Assembly (NCBI GenBank): GCA_027924585.1
Contig: BSBM01000106.1
Span: forward strand, 37,959,501 to 38,023,500
Direction: 5' to 3'
Source: Larix kaempferi
Lineage: Eukaryota; Streptophyta; Pinopsida; Pinales; Pinaceae
DNA: 64,000 nt
Shown here: piece by piece, positions 10,541-24,239 of the stretch
Layout of the letters: each line of letters opens with the position of its first letter
Numbering within the stretch: the stretch's first letter is position 1
Position numbers and translations under genes: made by a program
The notes under the pieces: model-generated
Databases searched by the model: none
Told to the model about the DNA's origin: nothing
What the model saw: only the letters and a program-made list of their open reading frames with translations

Positions 10541-13500
10541 TTTCCCTTTTCTTCATTTAATTAAATCCATGGTATTGTTTTATATATCTTGCAAGTAATT
10601 TTTTTATGGACATGAAGCATTTTTTATTGATAAAATTTTGTTGTGGTGTTTGCAGGTAGTGGCATACTATAAACTGGAGATGGGCATGCCATTGAGTAAA
10701 AATTACGACTTCCAAAACATTCGCATGGATTTCAATTGAAATTTTCTTTTAATTGCATGGAGTATTTGATATTTGGATGAAGTTTGGTTTCATATTTATA
10801 GAAGAGTTTGTTCAAGGATGTAGTCACTCCAAGAGGTCTATACAGATTTATGGTGGCCAATGTATCTAGACTTTTATTTATATGGCATGTGTATATATTT
10901 AAATTTATTATCAAATAATCATCATTTTTTTGTTGGGACCGTATTCATATGATGTAGTCTTGGAAAGTTTGGAGTTATGTTAAATATGTCCTCATAGTTT
11001 ATTTTTTGCATGGTTGAGTTATGGCAGACCTCTAGCTCTTGCATTTAATGCAAATGCTTCTATTAATGACTTGGTACCAAGACCATACTAAGTTGAAGCA
11101 TATCATGTGGTAAAATGAATGAACTATATTTTGTTTAATAAAACAAAGATTGGCATACATATAAATCCAAGTTGTTCAGATACCATGTAGATGTATGTTA
11201 TGTTATATCACCTATAGTAGTAATTAAATCTCAATAGTTAACAAAAGCATCTATGCTAGCAAAAAAGGATGCAATTTATTTAATAGAAGAAGAAATACCA
11301 ATAACAAATACTAGAGCTCGGTCACTATAGAAGAATATTTTTTGTTGCATAGCTTACAGTTTTATATCCTTTACTAGCAGCAGGAGAAGTACCCTATTTT
11401 CTCTAAGGTCTACTTTGGTCATCAACAACTTACTTTTTTCATGAGTTTTTTTGTTGAACTGATCAAATTTATATGTTGTCTGTTGCATGCTTGTTCATAA
11501 ATGTTTTTACTTTGCACTTTGTTCCATCTTTAGATAGATGCAAATATACACAAATAGAAGCATAAATTATGAAAAACTAGCATTACAAAGATGAATTTAT
11601 TAATAGAAGAAGAGGAATAGAATATGAGACAAATCTATCAATCCAAAATATTAATGGTTAGTGATTTAGAACAACATGGAGTTTGATATTTTCATTCAGT
11701 TGGAGTGGTAACACCTTCTCTCTTTAGGAAGCATTTTCATGACTTCTTTGTCAAAGTAAATATCATCTTTTACACAATCAATGGTATATACCATTTTCAT
11801 GAATACAATAATTAGCTAATTAATATGATATGGTATATATCATTTTCATGAATATTTTAATTATATAATTATTATGATATGATTCCATGGATGCAATGTA
11901 TTAATCCTAATTGAACCCACACCGGGAAATCAAATGGAGAAAGACTCATTGGAAAACAATTTGGGCCTTCAAATTAAGGAACACAAGAAGGACTTGCAGT
12001 TGTAGTTGATATTCAACACCTCTATGGTGGTATCAAAACACGAGAATTTATAGGACAAGTATATCCCTTTTTCACTCAGCTCAAGCACCATAAAGTACAA
12101 CTCTTACTTGAGATCAATTAAATGAAGGTTATTTGTTGGCTTGTATATAATTACCTAACATTGTTAAGACCAAGGAACAACCTACACATTCAAACTACAT
12201 GTTTGGATGTAAATGTTGAAATACCAAGCTTACCAAGTGTCATTGACCCCAACCAATGGACTAAGCTATACATTGAAATCCATAATGCTAATGAATTCTT
12301 GGATACTCTATCAATTCCTCTCAATAAGTGCAAGGATAAATTTGATAGTTTTGGTGAGTAATGATGAAGAATTATCAAGCATTGTAAAAAATGAACAACA
12401 TTACCGAGCTTGATTGGACTATAGTGCAACAAACAAGAAAATTGTCCTAGATTAGGACAAGGCACAATTCTTTGCAGTTAAAACACCTATTTTTATCAAA
12501 ATGGCTCTTTGAAATCCAAGACTTTGATAAGTTCAAGTCACTTGAAATTTGCAAGTGGTTCCAAAGTTGGCTCGTTTGTTTGAAAGGTGGCATTAGGGTC
12601 CAAGTTTTAACACTTATAAAAAAGTGGAGGTAAGTTAGAGTTGAGTAAAGCGAAAGTCAACAAGTGTGGTTGGGGCATGTTGGCCCCTTGATTTGAGTAA
12701 ATTATGTAGTGATGCCTTGTCATGTAGTGTCGAGATTTATTCCAAACTCTTCCAACCTTCCAAACATTGACATGACATTCATAAATACGATTTTAAATCA
12801 ATATCTTACCATACCTAAGTCATGCAAGTAAACAAAATATGTTTCTTATAATACCTAATAAAGGAGAACTAATTAAGCTGAAATTTTGAGAGTCCAACTT
12901 CAATTGAAAACTAAATCAAACTCAACAGGATTTTCCTGAAGATGCTCGATATTGGTCTCTAGATTCATTTTTTTCTTCTCAGAACTAATCTCGGGATCAA
13001 ATGGGTCCTAGAAAATCTCCTTGCAAGTCCCCCAGTTCTTGGAACACTTGGCACAAGCTCCAAATTTGAACTCTGTTTATTTCTAAAAATAGGATGCTTT
13101 CCTGGTATGAATTCAAAATTTGTCTTAGTTGATATGGTATAAAAACCTCAACCATTGATCCACAAATTACATGAACACCAGTCTTCATCACAACTGCAAT
13201 TTCACCTTATATGATATGATTTTTGAAAAGCTGAAGACTATTCATTTAAATTTAATAGGACAGACAACAAATCCATCATTTTCTCAAATGATGGAATGTT
13301 GCAAAAGCAACCCAGAATGCAATCCATTTGGTAAGGGATAACTTAAGAATCAAAACCATTTTTTATGGCCACGTGAAACAAAAAGATTATGGGTAAAGTA
13401 AATTTTGTTATGTCCACGTCAAAGAAAAAGATCATTTTACTTAAAATAATATCAATTATTATAAACCATAATACCCCAACTAGGTAATGGAATAATTTGT

Positions 13501-13862
13501 ACACATAGAAATGGCGGAAAAGGTGACTTTTTCAGCAACAAAGACTCACGAGATCAAGTTGCTAGGTAACAAGGAAATTGGCAATTTTGATGAAAAAATT
13601 GGAATCTTTGGGTAAGTTGAAGCAAATAACAGTTATGTCGATGACATGCTAAAGAGATGCAATTTGGCGAAAATTCTAAAATTTTAACAAGGTAGATTTT
13701 GTTACTAATAGGGCATCTCTCTTCTCTTATATTAAAATAAGAGAAGAGAGATGTCACATAAAAAAATGTGTTAATTGTTCTATTAAACAATGTAATTGTA
13801 CATGCACATATATATACATGAAGGCTTTGTCTCAAGATAGATACTCTACCGTATTTCAATCA
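10541..13862. other. non-coding, nothing recognised
   Basis: AT-rich DNA with runs of short open frames only (for example 12122-12361 and 13554-13859, both below about 100 codons and without known motifs). A 14-bp inverted repeat, AAGAGAAGAGAGATG-like, occurs around 13719-13752. No gene can be supported. Confidence 0.45.
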
Positions 13863-13867
13863 TAACT
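13863..13867 (+). other. target site duplication taact (left)
   Basis: Five bases before the left LTR, identical to 23531-23535 after the right LTR. This defines one insertion event. Confidence 0.9.
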
Positions 13868-14212
13868 TGTAATGCCCCTAAAATGAATATGGACCTTAAC
13901 GACACTTGTCAAGTGACCCGGCTGAACAATTACGATAAGATGGTCTCTTGATCCTTGATATGTCTTAAATGATTGAGGAAAACCTAAAGATGTGAATGAC
14001 GATAATAATTTATAAATGAATTAAAGAATTAAACTATATGTATGGAGTGGTATAATTGATTGATTACATCTTGCTTAATGATTAGCCCTGATTGATTAAG
14101 TCAAAGTGCAGTAGGACAGTTACAGTCCTAGCTGTGCGACTTGGGAGTACGCAACTGAGATGCGTCATAACTTTCCATTTTTTTTTTTGAACTTCGGGAC
14201 AAAGTTCTAAAT

Positions 14213-15792
14213 AAGTAGGGGTGTATGTAGTGCCCCTAGACTACTGTAGACATTGAGGGCACCTGCTGAGTCACCCGACTGTTTGAAACATTAATAAAAA
14301 TAACCCTATGATTTTATTTTGAGTATATTTATGATTACGATTGATTGATATATGTGCATTTGGGTAGTTATTGTGAATGGACGATTTCATGTTGTTTAAC
14401 GATTAACTTTGATATGAAAATTGTACATATGGATAATGCTTAACGACTAGTTGTACGGTGATTATGTATTTGTCGACGAAATGTATATTTGATTAGAAGT
14501 TTGAATAAATCATAAATGTTTAACAATACTAGATTTAGAAATCAGATGATGATTATTGAGGACAGTTCTACTAATAAATTGTTGTGAGAAGTGTGTGTAG
14601 AAACAAGTGAGACGGTTCACCAACGGACACACAAAGGAACATGAAGGGTCATAGAGTACGGGTAAATCACACACAGGCGGAGTGACGACGATGTCGACTT
14701 CTGACAAGAATACCACGCATGAGCAGATAAGCACTGATCCGCTTGCTCAAGAGGAATGCATGAGGGCGTATGAGGTGGGCCATGATGGAGCTGGTCACGT
14801 ACGAGTTGAGGGGCGCACAGTGAGAACGGACTCACTCCTCAGCGCCATTAGTCCCTAGATAGCATGTAGACGGAGGATGGATGGTAACGATTCCTAAAAT
14901 CCCTACAAGAGTTCCCACAAGTCAAAACGAAAAGATGGTGGCAGAAGGGCCCGACGATGTGGTACCCTGTCGAGAATGAAAAGAATGGACGCAAGGACCC
15001 AACGATGCGGTACCATGCCAAGGAATGGAAACCATGGATGACTGGACCCGACGGAGTGGTGCCATGTCAGGGAATTAAAATTAAGGAACTAGGAGCCCAA
15101 CGGCGCGGCACCGTGATCCTAGTGAGTTTGATTGTTAAATTTAACTGCATAAAAACTTATGAGAATAACTCTAGATTATTACTTAGCAAATGCATAAAAA
15201 TAATTTAGGCATTTGCACATGAATAGTTATTTTTGTTGAGCATTTAAAATAATAGAAATCATTATTTATGAGCAAAATAGAATCCTAAGATTAGACACCT
15301 AGTCAACTAAAAGCTAGGAGTTAATTAAAATATCTGAGGGACAAACTAGAGCAAACTTAGGGGTGTTGGTGCACTTCCAAGAGAAACTGACACTTGGATG
15401 GGTGAGTGTTTTAATTAAATAATTAATTAAAAATATGTAATTATGCATGAAGCGACATGTGTCGCATGAGATTTTCCTTTATAAGGAAGGCTTGGGGAAT
15501 GGGTAAAGGGCCCATAATTTGGATGATCGTCGTAATTTTCGAGTGCCTCAAAGACTTGCTGCTATCTAAGGGTTTGGCTTAGAAATCCTGGTGGGAAGGG
15601 AAGCCCAAGTTGAATTTCTGAAATACTTGTGTGAGCTCTATGACCCAAAGCTCGGGGGAGGCCATGCGACTGAAAGCATGAGCCTATGGTTGGGTGGCGA
15701 AGCTAACGGTTGCTTCGCCTATGGTTAAACGAGCTTTGCTAGAGGGATCCTACAGAAGACGCAGACGGCAGTGGACAAGATGGTATCAGAGA
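14213..15792 (+). other. polypurine tract-LTR-PBS module embedded within the LTR
   Basis: At 14188-14225 the LTR repeats the element's own 3' junction: aacttcgggac(a/g)aagttcta, a short purine run, the spacer tgta, then TGTAGTGCCCCTA at 14226. The real right junction (21431-21480) has the same parts in the same spacing. Homology goes on for about 60 bp past the TG. Near the other end, TGGTATCAGAGA (15781-15792) copies the primer-binding site 140 bp before the true one. The module is present in both LTRs (21825 and 23379), so it was already in the copy that inserted. Confidence 0.72.
15452..15486 (+). promoter_or_regulatory. candidate LTR promoter: inverted repeat plus TATA box
   Basis: A perfect 6-bp inverted repeat, GCGACA-TG-TGTCGC (15452-15465), lies 14 bp before TTTATAAGG (TATA at 15480-15486). 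The same arrangement is found in the right LTR at about 23050-23084. Placement roughly 450 bp before the LTR end would suit a U3 promoter. Function is inferred from position only. Confidence 0.45.
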
Positions 15793-15934
15793 CAGGTTAT
15801 GGTTTGTTTTAATTTGCTAAGTTATTCATTTATTTAGTTTATTTATCTAGTCATTCTGCTATCTAATCTCTTTTGTATCAAGTGGTTGAGTTTTAGATTA
15901 AGCAGGAAGGACACTACAGGAGGGGCCCTACATT

Positions 15935-15946
15935 TGGTATCAGAGC
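15935..15946 (+). other. primer-binding site (initiator Met tRNA)
   Basis: TGGTATCAGAGC, two bases after the left LTR. It sets the element's orientation as plus. Confidence 0.92.
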
Positions 15947-18900
15947 CGGTTGAACCTTGAGGGAATTGGTCATTAGTGACTGTGGTGAATGATGGCTGAA
16001 TTGGAGCTGCAACATTTGGAGAATTGCACCACGGACCCGAGTAGCTATTCTTTTTCAGGTTCTTATTTTTTTTAATGTTTCCTATTTATTTATTTATTTT
16101 GTTTATTAAGTGTTACAGATCTTGGGTTCCTAATAAATTATTAGATCTCTGTGCTATGTAATATTTTCTGGAAATTGTTATTTTACCTCTACTAGAACAT
16201 TTGGAAGTATAAGATCTGTGTAGAGTTTATTTAAAGTTTATAATCAGATCTATTTAGTTATTCATTTTTCTGATCTCTGTCAAATATGCTCGAATCTATT
16301 TTGTATATCTCTGTTGAGAAGGTTCGAATAAATATTTCTGTTATAATGAATTCCTGCTACGCAAGATCTCCTAAGAATTACCTATGTTTACATCCAGAAG
16401 GACAGAGTGTTAGTTCGACTGATTTCCGACCTGTCTTAAGTGAGACGAGGGCTGTACCTTGCTTAGATCTATGTTCTTCATGCGATTATGAACTCTGTAC
16501 TATACTATTTTAACCTTTTATTTTATATACCTGGGAGATGGAGTATGAATTCTTCGGATCCCTGTGACCTGGAAGAGAAAGCTTAAATCCTCTGTTCAAT
16601 CCTAAGCGTTTTAGTATACACATTTATATATCAAATTTTGGTTCCATTCCAGAACATAACCGTGAGTCCATTTCTTATGAGATATATGTAAGTTAAAATC
16701 TTTGCCTTAACTCTGTCTACGATTGGAAAAGCAAATCGAATTTCTATACAACTATGTTAAATCCTCTGTTCAATCTTAAAAAGTATAGAAAGTAAAACTA
16801 TGTATTAAATCTGTCTACTCTCCTGGAATACAATCGCGAATCTATGAATCCTCTGCTCTGCTTTTATGAAGAATAAGCTTCAGGTTTGGTCTTAACTGTG
16901 CTCACATTTGGGGAATACAATTCGTAGTTCACGATGCAACTTTGAGAGACGCAAACAACATTCTCCTTTTTATTTCTGTCTACCTTTAGAATGCAGACCG
17001 TGATATTAATTCCTTCAGGGACCTTTGGCCTTACGCTTAGAAAGTGTAGATTGAGTTATAACTGAGACCACGGGTCCGCTATCTCCTTCCAACAAAACCC
17101 TAAAGAGACCCAACCAGATTCATGCGACGACGCAGACGTGACCAAGCATCTTACTTGAGCCTTCCTCTCATTCTTCGATCTTGAAAACCTATCTGATCAT
17201 GGGATATTTGCTTATACTTTACACTTCATCCGTGAATTGATCATTATAATGACAGGTCCTTGCGAATTCATGTTACGCTGTGTAATTTATGATTACTCAA
17301 TCACTCACTTAAAGATCTTTGTGCGCCTTTAATCAAGGAACAGCTCGGAGTGCTACCTTTCATCCTGATCATTAAGTAAATGCCACATCCAGTCTACGCG
17401 TGAAGCACGATGGCTCATGAGATCATGGGCTCTGTCTCTTCAATGAAGAGACTTGGTCTTCAACCTATAGTATCATCACCCTTGATTAACTCAATCTAGG
17501 CGCGATTCTAGGAAATATCGGCCTGCTTAATTAACTCAGTCCTCATCCAACCTACGCACCAAGGCCGTCCCCTTGCAAACCTGTAGATTTCTTGTTGAAG
17601 AACCATCTTACTGGTATAGCTAGATTGTTTTTACAGTACTTTTGTTTACTCATCTCGTAGTCACCGCTAATTTATTTATGGGAGACAACGATCTATTGTT
17701 AGTCGACTACTTGTTATTTAGCTTCAAAACTACTACTCTAATTAAACTTTAAACATACGTACGGTGCCAGCTGTTGCATTGTTCATCATTCATTAACTAG
17801 GTGTTGATTACTTGTAGAATTCCTCATGATTGTTAGGTGTCAAAATCTGAAGAGTGCGTCGATTCCAGCTGTTTAACACCATGTTGTGTTCTCGCACTAC
17901 CACTGACAGTCTCTCCGGGTATCCGCTCCGTTCAGTTGTAGTCTGTGTGGTAACGTCTAACTCCGGTATTAAAGACCTAAGACTGCGGTCCAACTTCAAC
18001 CTACTGGTTGTGCTACATCGGTAGCTCGTAACGGTTGGGGAATGTCTTGTTGGCATATCCCTTTTATTTTTTTTGTTATGTGTCTCGATACGTATATATC
18101 ACTAACTATGAGTTAGAGGAAGATTAATGCAATTTTCTTTTTGTGCTATGAAGCTTAATATCCGGAGAAGAACCTTCGGCCTTTTAGTTCTATACTTTTA
18201 CTTTTACAATGAGGTATATTTGGACCTGTGATTCGTAATTATATCACCTTAGTAAAAATAAAAGATATGTTACAGAAATGGTAAACCATCAAGCTTTATA
18301 ACCTCTTCGGTGCGGAAAGAATTAAATTTAGGAATATGTATACATTTACTTTCGTCTACTTCTATGCATTTACATTAGGTAAAGAGAAACATATTACTGA
18401 TTGCATTTTTTCCTTTTTAATCTATTCTCACTGCCACCTATAGTAAATAATATACCTTCTCGATTTGAACGGGATGGGGATCATAGAAACCAATTGATAA
18501 GCTTTTTTTTCTTTTCCCTTGCCATCCATGTCTAAAAACATAAAAGTTAAACACTTTATTATTGAATCGAATGGATGGAAAATTAGATACTCTTGTATTT
18601 TCGTTTACTTTAATCTCAAAGGAGAGCCTCGAATCTTTATTATGTGAAAAATTAATACATTTATTATGCAGCTAAGTATCCACCTCATGTACACATGAAC
18701 TTAGAGAGTTGTATACCATGATCTCTATATAATTGAAGAGGGCGTATGTTACATATGTATACATTGAGAGTTGAGAGAATTAAATATATATATTATATGT
18801 TTAGTTAGTATACATATCATCTTTATGCATAAATGGTTACATATTTTTAAAAAAAATGAGAATGGTTGGAGTAGGATATATAAATTTATGCTCATAGAAG

Positions 18901-21453
18901 GAGAACGATTAAGATTGAAATCGACGAATCTCGTTGAGAATGAGAAAATAATCTAGTTATAAATTAAAGGAATCCTTGGTGTACTTATGGTTAACATGTC
19001 AAAGAATTATATATATTTTTATATTGAATTGTAAATAGAATTATATACCTATTTTATATTGAGTTGTAAATAAAAGAGTTTTAGGTTGTATTTATAGTTC
19101 ACTTTTTGAAGGAAATTTATGTATATTAGCTGAAGAATTGGGTTAAGGTTGTGCAATAAACAGATTTAAAAATATGAATTTGAGAAACATTTCTCTTAAG
19201 TGGAGAAAATATGTATATATATATTATTAAAAAGAATGAGATTTAGTGTGGAAAGTAAGAAGTGAGTACTTTATTTTAGAAAATAAATAAATTAAATTAT
19301 AGTTAAAAAAAAAAAAAAGTTATATAGTGAACCTTGAATTCTTGTTCATGAAGGTTATATAGCTAACTTTGTTGTTATTTTATAAATAGTGTTATGGATA
19401 TTTAATAGATAAAAATTTGACTTTATTAGAATTATGTATATATTACATATTGAGTGTTGATGAAAGTATTTTATAAATATAATCTAAGGTATTTTATAAA
19501 TAGAATCTAAGGTTACTTAAAAAGGGTTTTATACATAAAAGATTGTGTTAGTTATTTAAATGCAATGACTAATGAGCAAAATCACAATTGAGATTAGGAT
19601 TGTTATGTGGTTGAGTAATATGCACATTAGTTTCAATGTTTAAATGATATTTTATTGATAATTTTATAATAGATATTTATAAGGTAATTAACACCATATG
19701 TATTATAATTAGTGATTGCTATTATCTAAATTATAATTTAGGTATTAATAGACGTATAGGACCTTATAATTTAGACTCATTACAAACATGAGTCATAGGG
19801 TTACATGATTAAGTCACAATGACCTTATCTAGGTTAGGAGAAGGGTGGACAGAATTGCATCATAAATCTTTGATCACTTAAGACATTAAAGGTAGGATGC
19901 ACCAATTTAGATGTTTGAAAGAAAAGAAAAGAAAAAAAGAAAAAAGAAAAATTATGTTATACATATTGAAAAAGAAGGACGTTCATATTTAAAATGTTCA
20001 AAGAAAGGAAGTTTTATAATTATATGATGAAGGAAAATTATTTTCATATTTATGTGTAGGAATGAAAAAGAGGTTTCAACTTGAATAACCAACTCTAAGT
20101 TGGGATTATTGTGGTGTCCTTTATATTGAGGGTAGAAAAGAAAGGGATTTATAATTATGTTTTAAGGGAAGGACCCTTTTATTGATGTGTGAAATGAAAT
20201 TGAATTCATATATTTCACACTTAAGCATGGAAATGTAGTTATGATCTTTTGGTTGAGATGGTAAATTGGAATTGGATAAACCAATTTGGCATCTCAAATA
20301 ATGAAATTGAAGTAGTGTTAGTTAATGATTGAACTAAAACTGAATGTAGTTGTTGTACTAGAGAAGTAAAATTATATATTAGAGTATAAGGAATTGTTAT
20401 CCTTTGAAAGGGAAAATAAATTATGTCTGATAAATGAAGAAATAATGTTCATATCCTCATGTGTATGAAGTTGGAGTATTAAAAGGGTGAAAAGGAGATA
20501 GTAATGTATATAGGATTAGTATATATTTTATCCCCAAAAAAATGGAGTCTTGAGGAGGAAACTTCCTTGTGTCTTTAAAATGGAGAACATTGGCGTTTTC
20601 TTACAAAGGGAGCACGCCGTAGGTAGCTTATAACTTTACTACATAGCCTTGATAAGAAGACAAGTAGACGGATAAATATGTGGTGAATTTACTAAAAGGA
20701 CGGAGGGTCAATAAATTTTAAAGGGTAAGACACCAAGATAATCAGATTGACGATACTTTAAGAGATTGTCGAGGGAGTGAAACGGACTTAAAAATTTGAA
20801 AACGAGATATCAATGTGATCAGTATGATGAGATGAACTCAATGACATGCATTTTTGCGTTATGACAAAACCATTTACGAAAATTCAATACTACGAACTTG
20901 AAATTTAACCATGGTATCGAAATGGTCAAATGAAGACAATGTTTTGTAAAAAGAAGTATGGAGACAATTAGCATAGTAAACCGAATGCAATGAAGCTAAC
21001 CTTGGTCATAATCAAACTTGATGAAACGACAACTAGCCCTCGAGATGGAACTCGATGGGGTTAAGAAACACACACTTTGAACGAATTGAAGAAACTAACG
21101 AAGTGGTCTTATGAACAACATGAATGATATAATGAGGTAAGGATGTGATAATCTTGTTAACCATGAGTAATGGTACTGATGAAAGGACTATGAGATAAAT
21201 TTTAATATGTTCAACTAAACCGTTAAGTTCCGACCCTAGGAATCCTATCGAATTGAGAACCGACATTTGGGGATTTCGAAGCAGTCTTATGGAATTTGGA
21301 TTTGGGACAATTTGAGGGTCTCTCTTGATATGTTAAAACCATGATTGCTTGAGAAAAATGGAGACTGAAAAAAGATGAGAAAGGGAAATTAAAGTTAAGC
21401 CTAGTATCGGATGTACTAGAACACAAATTTAACTTCGGGACGAAGTTCTATAT
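15947..21453 (+). other. non-coding internal region of the LARD-like element
   Basis: About 5.5 kb. A short start-like frame at about 15991 (MAELELQHLENC...) stops after some 30 codons and may be a Gag leftover. From about 18050 the DNA becomes very AT-rich, with A-runs (19301-19317) and a purine-rich stretch (19920-19952). No polyprotein motif was found in any frame. Confidence 0.7.
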
Positions 21454-21462
21454 AAGAGGGGG
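21454..21462 (+). other. polypurine tract
   Basis: AAGAGGGGG followed by tgta and the right LTR. It is the expected plus-strand primer for DNA synthesis. Confidence 0.85.
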
Positions 21463-21466
21463 TGTA

Positions 21467-23530
21467 TGTAATGCCCCTAAAATGAATATGGACCTTAACG
21501 GAACTTGTCAAGTGACCCGGCTGAACAACTACGATAAGATGGTCTCTTGATCCTTGATATGTCTTAAATGATTGAGGAAAACCTAAAGATGTGAATGACG
21601 ATAATAATTTATAAATGAATTAAAGAATTAAACTATATGTATGGAGTGGGATAATTGATTGATTACATCTTGCTTAATGATTAGACCTGATTGATCAAGT
21701 CAAAGTGCAGTAGGACAGCTACAGTCCTAGCTGTGCGACTTGGGAGTACGCAACTGAGATGCGTCATAACTTTCCATTTTTTTTTCTGAACTTCGGGACG
21801 AAGTTCTAAATAAGTAGGGGTGTATGTAGTGCCCCTAGAATACTGTAGACATTGAGGGCACCTGCTGAGTCACCCGACTGTTTGAAACATTAATAAAATA
21901 ACCCTATGATTTTATTTTGAGTATATTTATGATTACGATTGATTGATATATGTGCATTTGGGTAGTTATTGTGAATGGACGATTTCATGTTGTTTAACGA
22001 TTAACTTTGATATGAAAATTGTACATATGGATAATGCTTAACGACTAGTTGTACGGTGATTATGTATTTGTTGACGAAATGTATATTTGATTAGAAGTTT
22101 GAATAAATCATAAATGTTTAACAATACTAGATTTAGAAATCAGATGATGATTATTGAGGACAGTTCTACTAATAAATTGTTGTGAGAAGTGTGTGTAGAA
22201 ACAAGTGAGACGGTTCACCAACGGACACACAAAGGAACATGAAGGGTCGTAGAGTACGGGTAAATCACACACAGGCGGAGTGACGACGATGTCGACTTCT
22301 GACAAGAATACCACGCATGAGCAGATAAGCACTGATCCGCTTGCTCAAGAGGAATGCATGAGGGCGTATGAGGTGGGCCATGATGGAGCTGGTCACGTAC
22401 GAGTTGAGGGGCGCACAGTGAGAACGGACTCACTCCTCGGCGCCATTAGTCCCTAGATAGCATGTAGACGGAGGATGGATGGTAACGATTCCTAAAATCC
22501 CTACAATAGTTCCCACAAGTCAAAACGAAAAGATGGTGGCAGAAGGGCCCGACGATGTGGTACCCTGTCGAGAACGAAAAGAATGGACGCAAGGACCCAA
22601 CGATGCGGTACCATGCCAAGGAATGGAAACCATGGATGACTGGACCCGACGGAGTGGTGCCATGTCAGGGAATTAAAATTAAGGAACTAGGAGCCCAACG
22701 GCGCGGCACCGTGATCCTAGTGAGTTTGATTGTTAAATTTAACTGCATAAAAACTTATGAGAATAACTCTAGATTATTACTTAGCAAATGCATAAAAATA
22801 ATTTAGGCATTTGCACATGAATAGTTATTTTTGTTGAGCATTTAAAATAATAGAAATCATTATTTAGGAGCAAAATAGAATCCTAAGATTAGACACCTAG
22901 TCAACTAAAAGCTAGGAGTTAATTAAAATATCTGAGGGACAAACTAGAGCAAACTTAGGGGTGTTGGTGCACTTCCAAGAGAAACTGACACTTGGATGGG
23001 TGAGTGTTTTAATTAAATAATTAATTAAAAATATGTAATTATGCATGAAGCGACATGTGTCGCATGAGATTTTCCTTTATAAGGAAGGCTTGGGGAATGG
23101 GTAAAGGGCCCATAATTTGGATGATCGTCGTAATTTTCGAGTGCCTCAAAGACTTGCTGCTATCTAAGGGTTTGGCTTAGAAATCCTGGTGGGAAGGGAA
23201 GCCCAAGTTGAATTTCTGAAATACTTGTGTGAGCTCTATGACCCAAAGCTCGGGGGAGGCCATGCGACTGAAAGCATGAGCCTATGGTTGGGTGGTGAAG
23301 CTAACGGTCGCTTCTCCTATGGTTAAACGAGCTTTGCTGGAGGGATCCTACAGAAGACGCAGACGGCAGTGGACAAGATGGTATCAGAGACAGGTTATGG
23401 TTTGTTTTAATTTGCTAAGTTATTCATTTATTTAGTTTATTTATCTATTCATTCTGCTATCTAATCTCTTTTGTATCAAGTGGTTGAGTTTCAGATTAAG
23501 CAGGAAGGACCCTACAGGAGGGGCCCTACA
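21467..23530 (+). repeat. 3' LTR, 2,064 bp, of the LARD-like element
   Basis: Direct copy of 13868-15932, starting TGTAATGCCCC and ending GGGCCCTACA, followed by the duplication taact at 23531-23535. Differences are scattered single bases plus one or two 1-bp length changes. Confidence 0.95.
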
Positions 23531-23535
23531 TAACT

Positions 23536-24239
23536 CTTTGAGAGAATATATTAGCCACACACTAGGAGCTAATGTAACTCTTATCCAACAAACTCCTAAA
23601 ACCACGAGCAATAAGTTCATTCATGGAGAGGTACTCTATACTTGGTAATAACCAATACAATATCAAATTATGTGATTAAATACTAGCACAAAAGAAAATT
23701 ATGAATTTAAAAATTATTCTAATAACCCCCCTAAATGATTAGTATTTGTCATGTCTAGTGATGTTTGAACATTATTCTCTAATCCCTTGCAAAAAATTAT
23801 AAAATATATTAAAAAAAAAACTTGATATGCAAGTAACATGTCGATCATCATTATTAATATGTAAGTAACATGTATAAATTCGATTCATTATACATATAGC
23901 ATATGCAACCTTGTAACACCATTCATAAACTATACATGTTTATCAATAAAACTATCATGCACGTACAACCTATTTTAAGTCTAGCACCTAGAGATACTAG
24001 ATATTTCAATGGTAGTTTGATTAAGTATAACACCATGTCCATTATATTCATTATATCTACTTCATGGAACCAATTATTGATTTCATTCTTCACATCTCAA
24101 ATTTTAAAACAATGAACTAGATGACTTATAATTTAGCAACCACTTCCAGACAAAGAAAATGTATGCAAGGTAGTAACCTATATAAAACACAATTAATTAA
24201 GTTATAAATACAATCTAAGAAGTATTTTATTTTTAAAGA
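23536..24239. other. non-coding, nothing recognised
   Basis: AT-rich DNA with a short A-run at about 23811-23821 and the repeated word AAGTAACATGT (about 23831 and 23872). No gene or delimited element. Confidence 0.4.

Larger units (their letters stand above)
13868..15932 (+). repeat. 5' LTR, 2,065 bp, of the LARD-like element
   Basis: Runs from TGTAATGCCCC to GGGCCCTACA. It is nearly identical to 21467-23530. It contains an embedded polypurine tract and LTR start near 14213-14236, an embedded PBS-like site at 15781-15792, and a candidate TATA box at 15480-15486. A 74-codon antisense open frame (14510-14734) recurs in the other LTR only because LTRs are copies. Confidence 0.95.
13868..23530 (+). 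mobile_element. complete non-autonomous LTR retrotransposon, 9,663 bp (LARD-like)
   Basis: Two direct LTRs (13868-15932 and 21467-23530), a primer-binding site two bases inside the left LTR, a polypurine tract four bases before the right LTR, and a perfect 5-bp duplication (taact). The 5.5-kb internal region has no reading frame above about 85 codons and no gag, protease, RT or integrase motif that I can recognise. It must therefore have moved with proteins supplied by another element. The sequence cttcgggacgaagtt before the polypurine tract and the TGTAATGCCCC start resemble Ty3/gypsy (chromovirus-type) elements; that assignment is inference. By eye the LTRs differ at roughly two dozen positions. 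Confidence 0.93.

Noticed and set aside
12122-12465. Overlapping small frames on both strands
   Set aside because: Below 100 codons, no motif, no start context or neighbours to support them.
14510-14835. Two antisense open frames repeated almost identically at 22108-22433
   Set aside because: They lie within the two LTRs and are conserved only because LTRs are copies of each other; no known motif.
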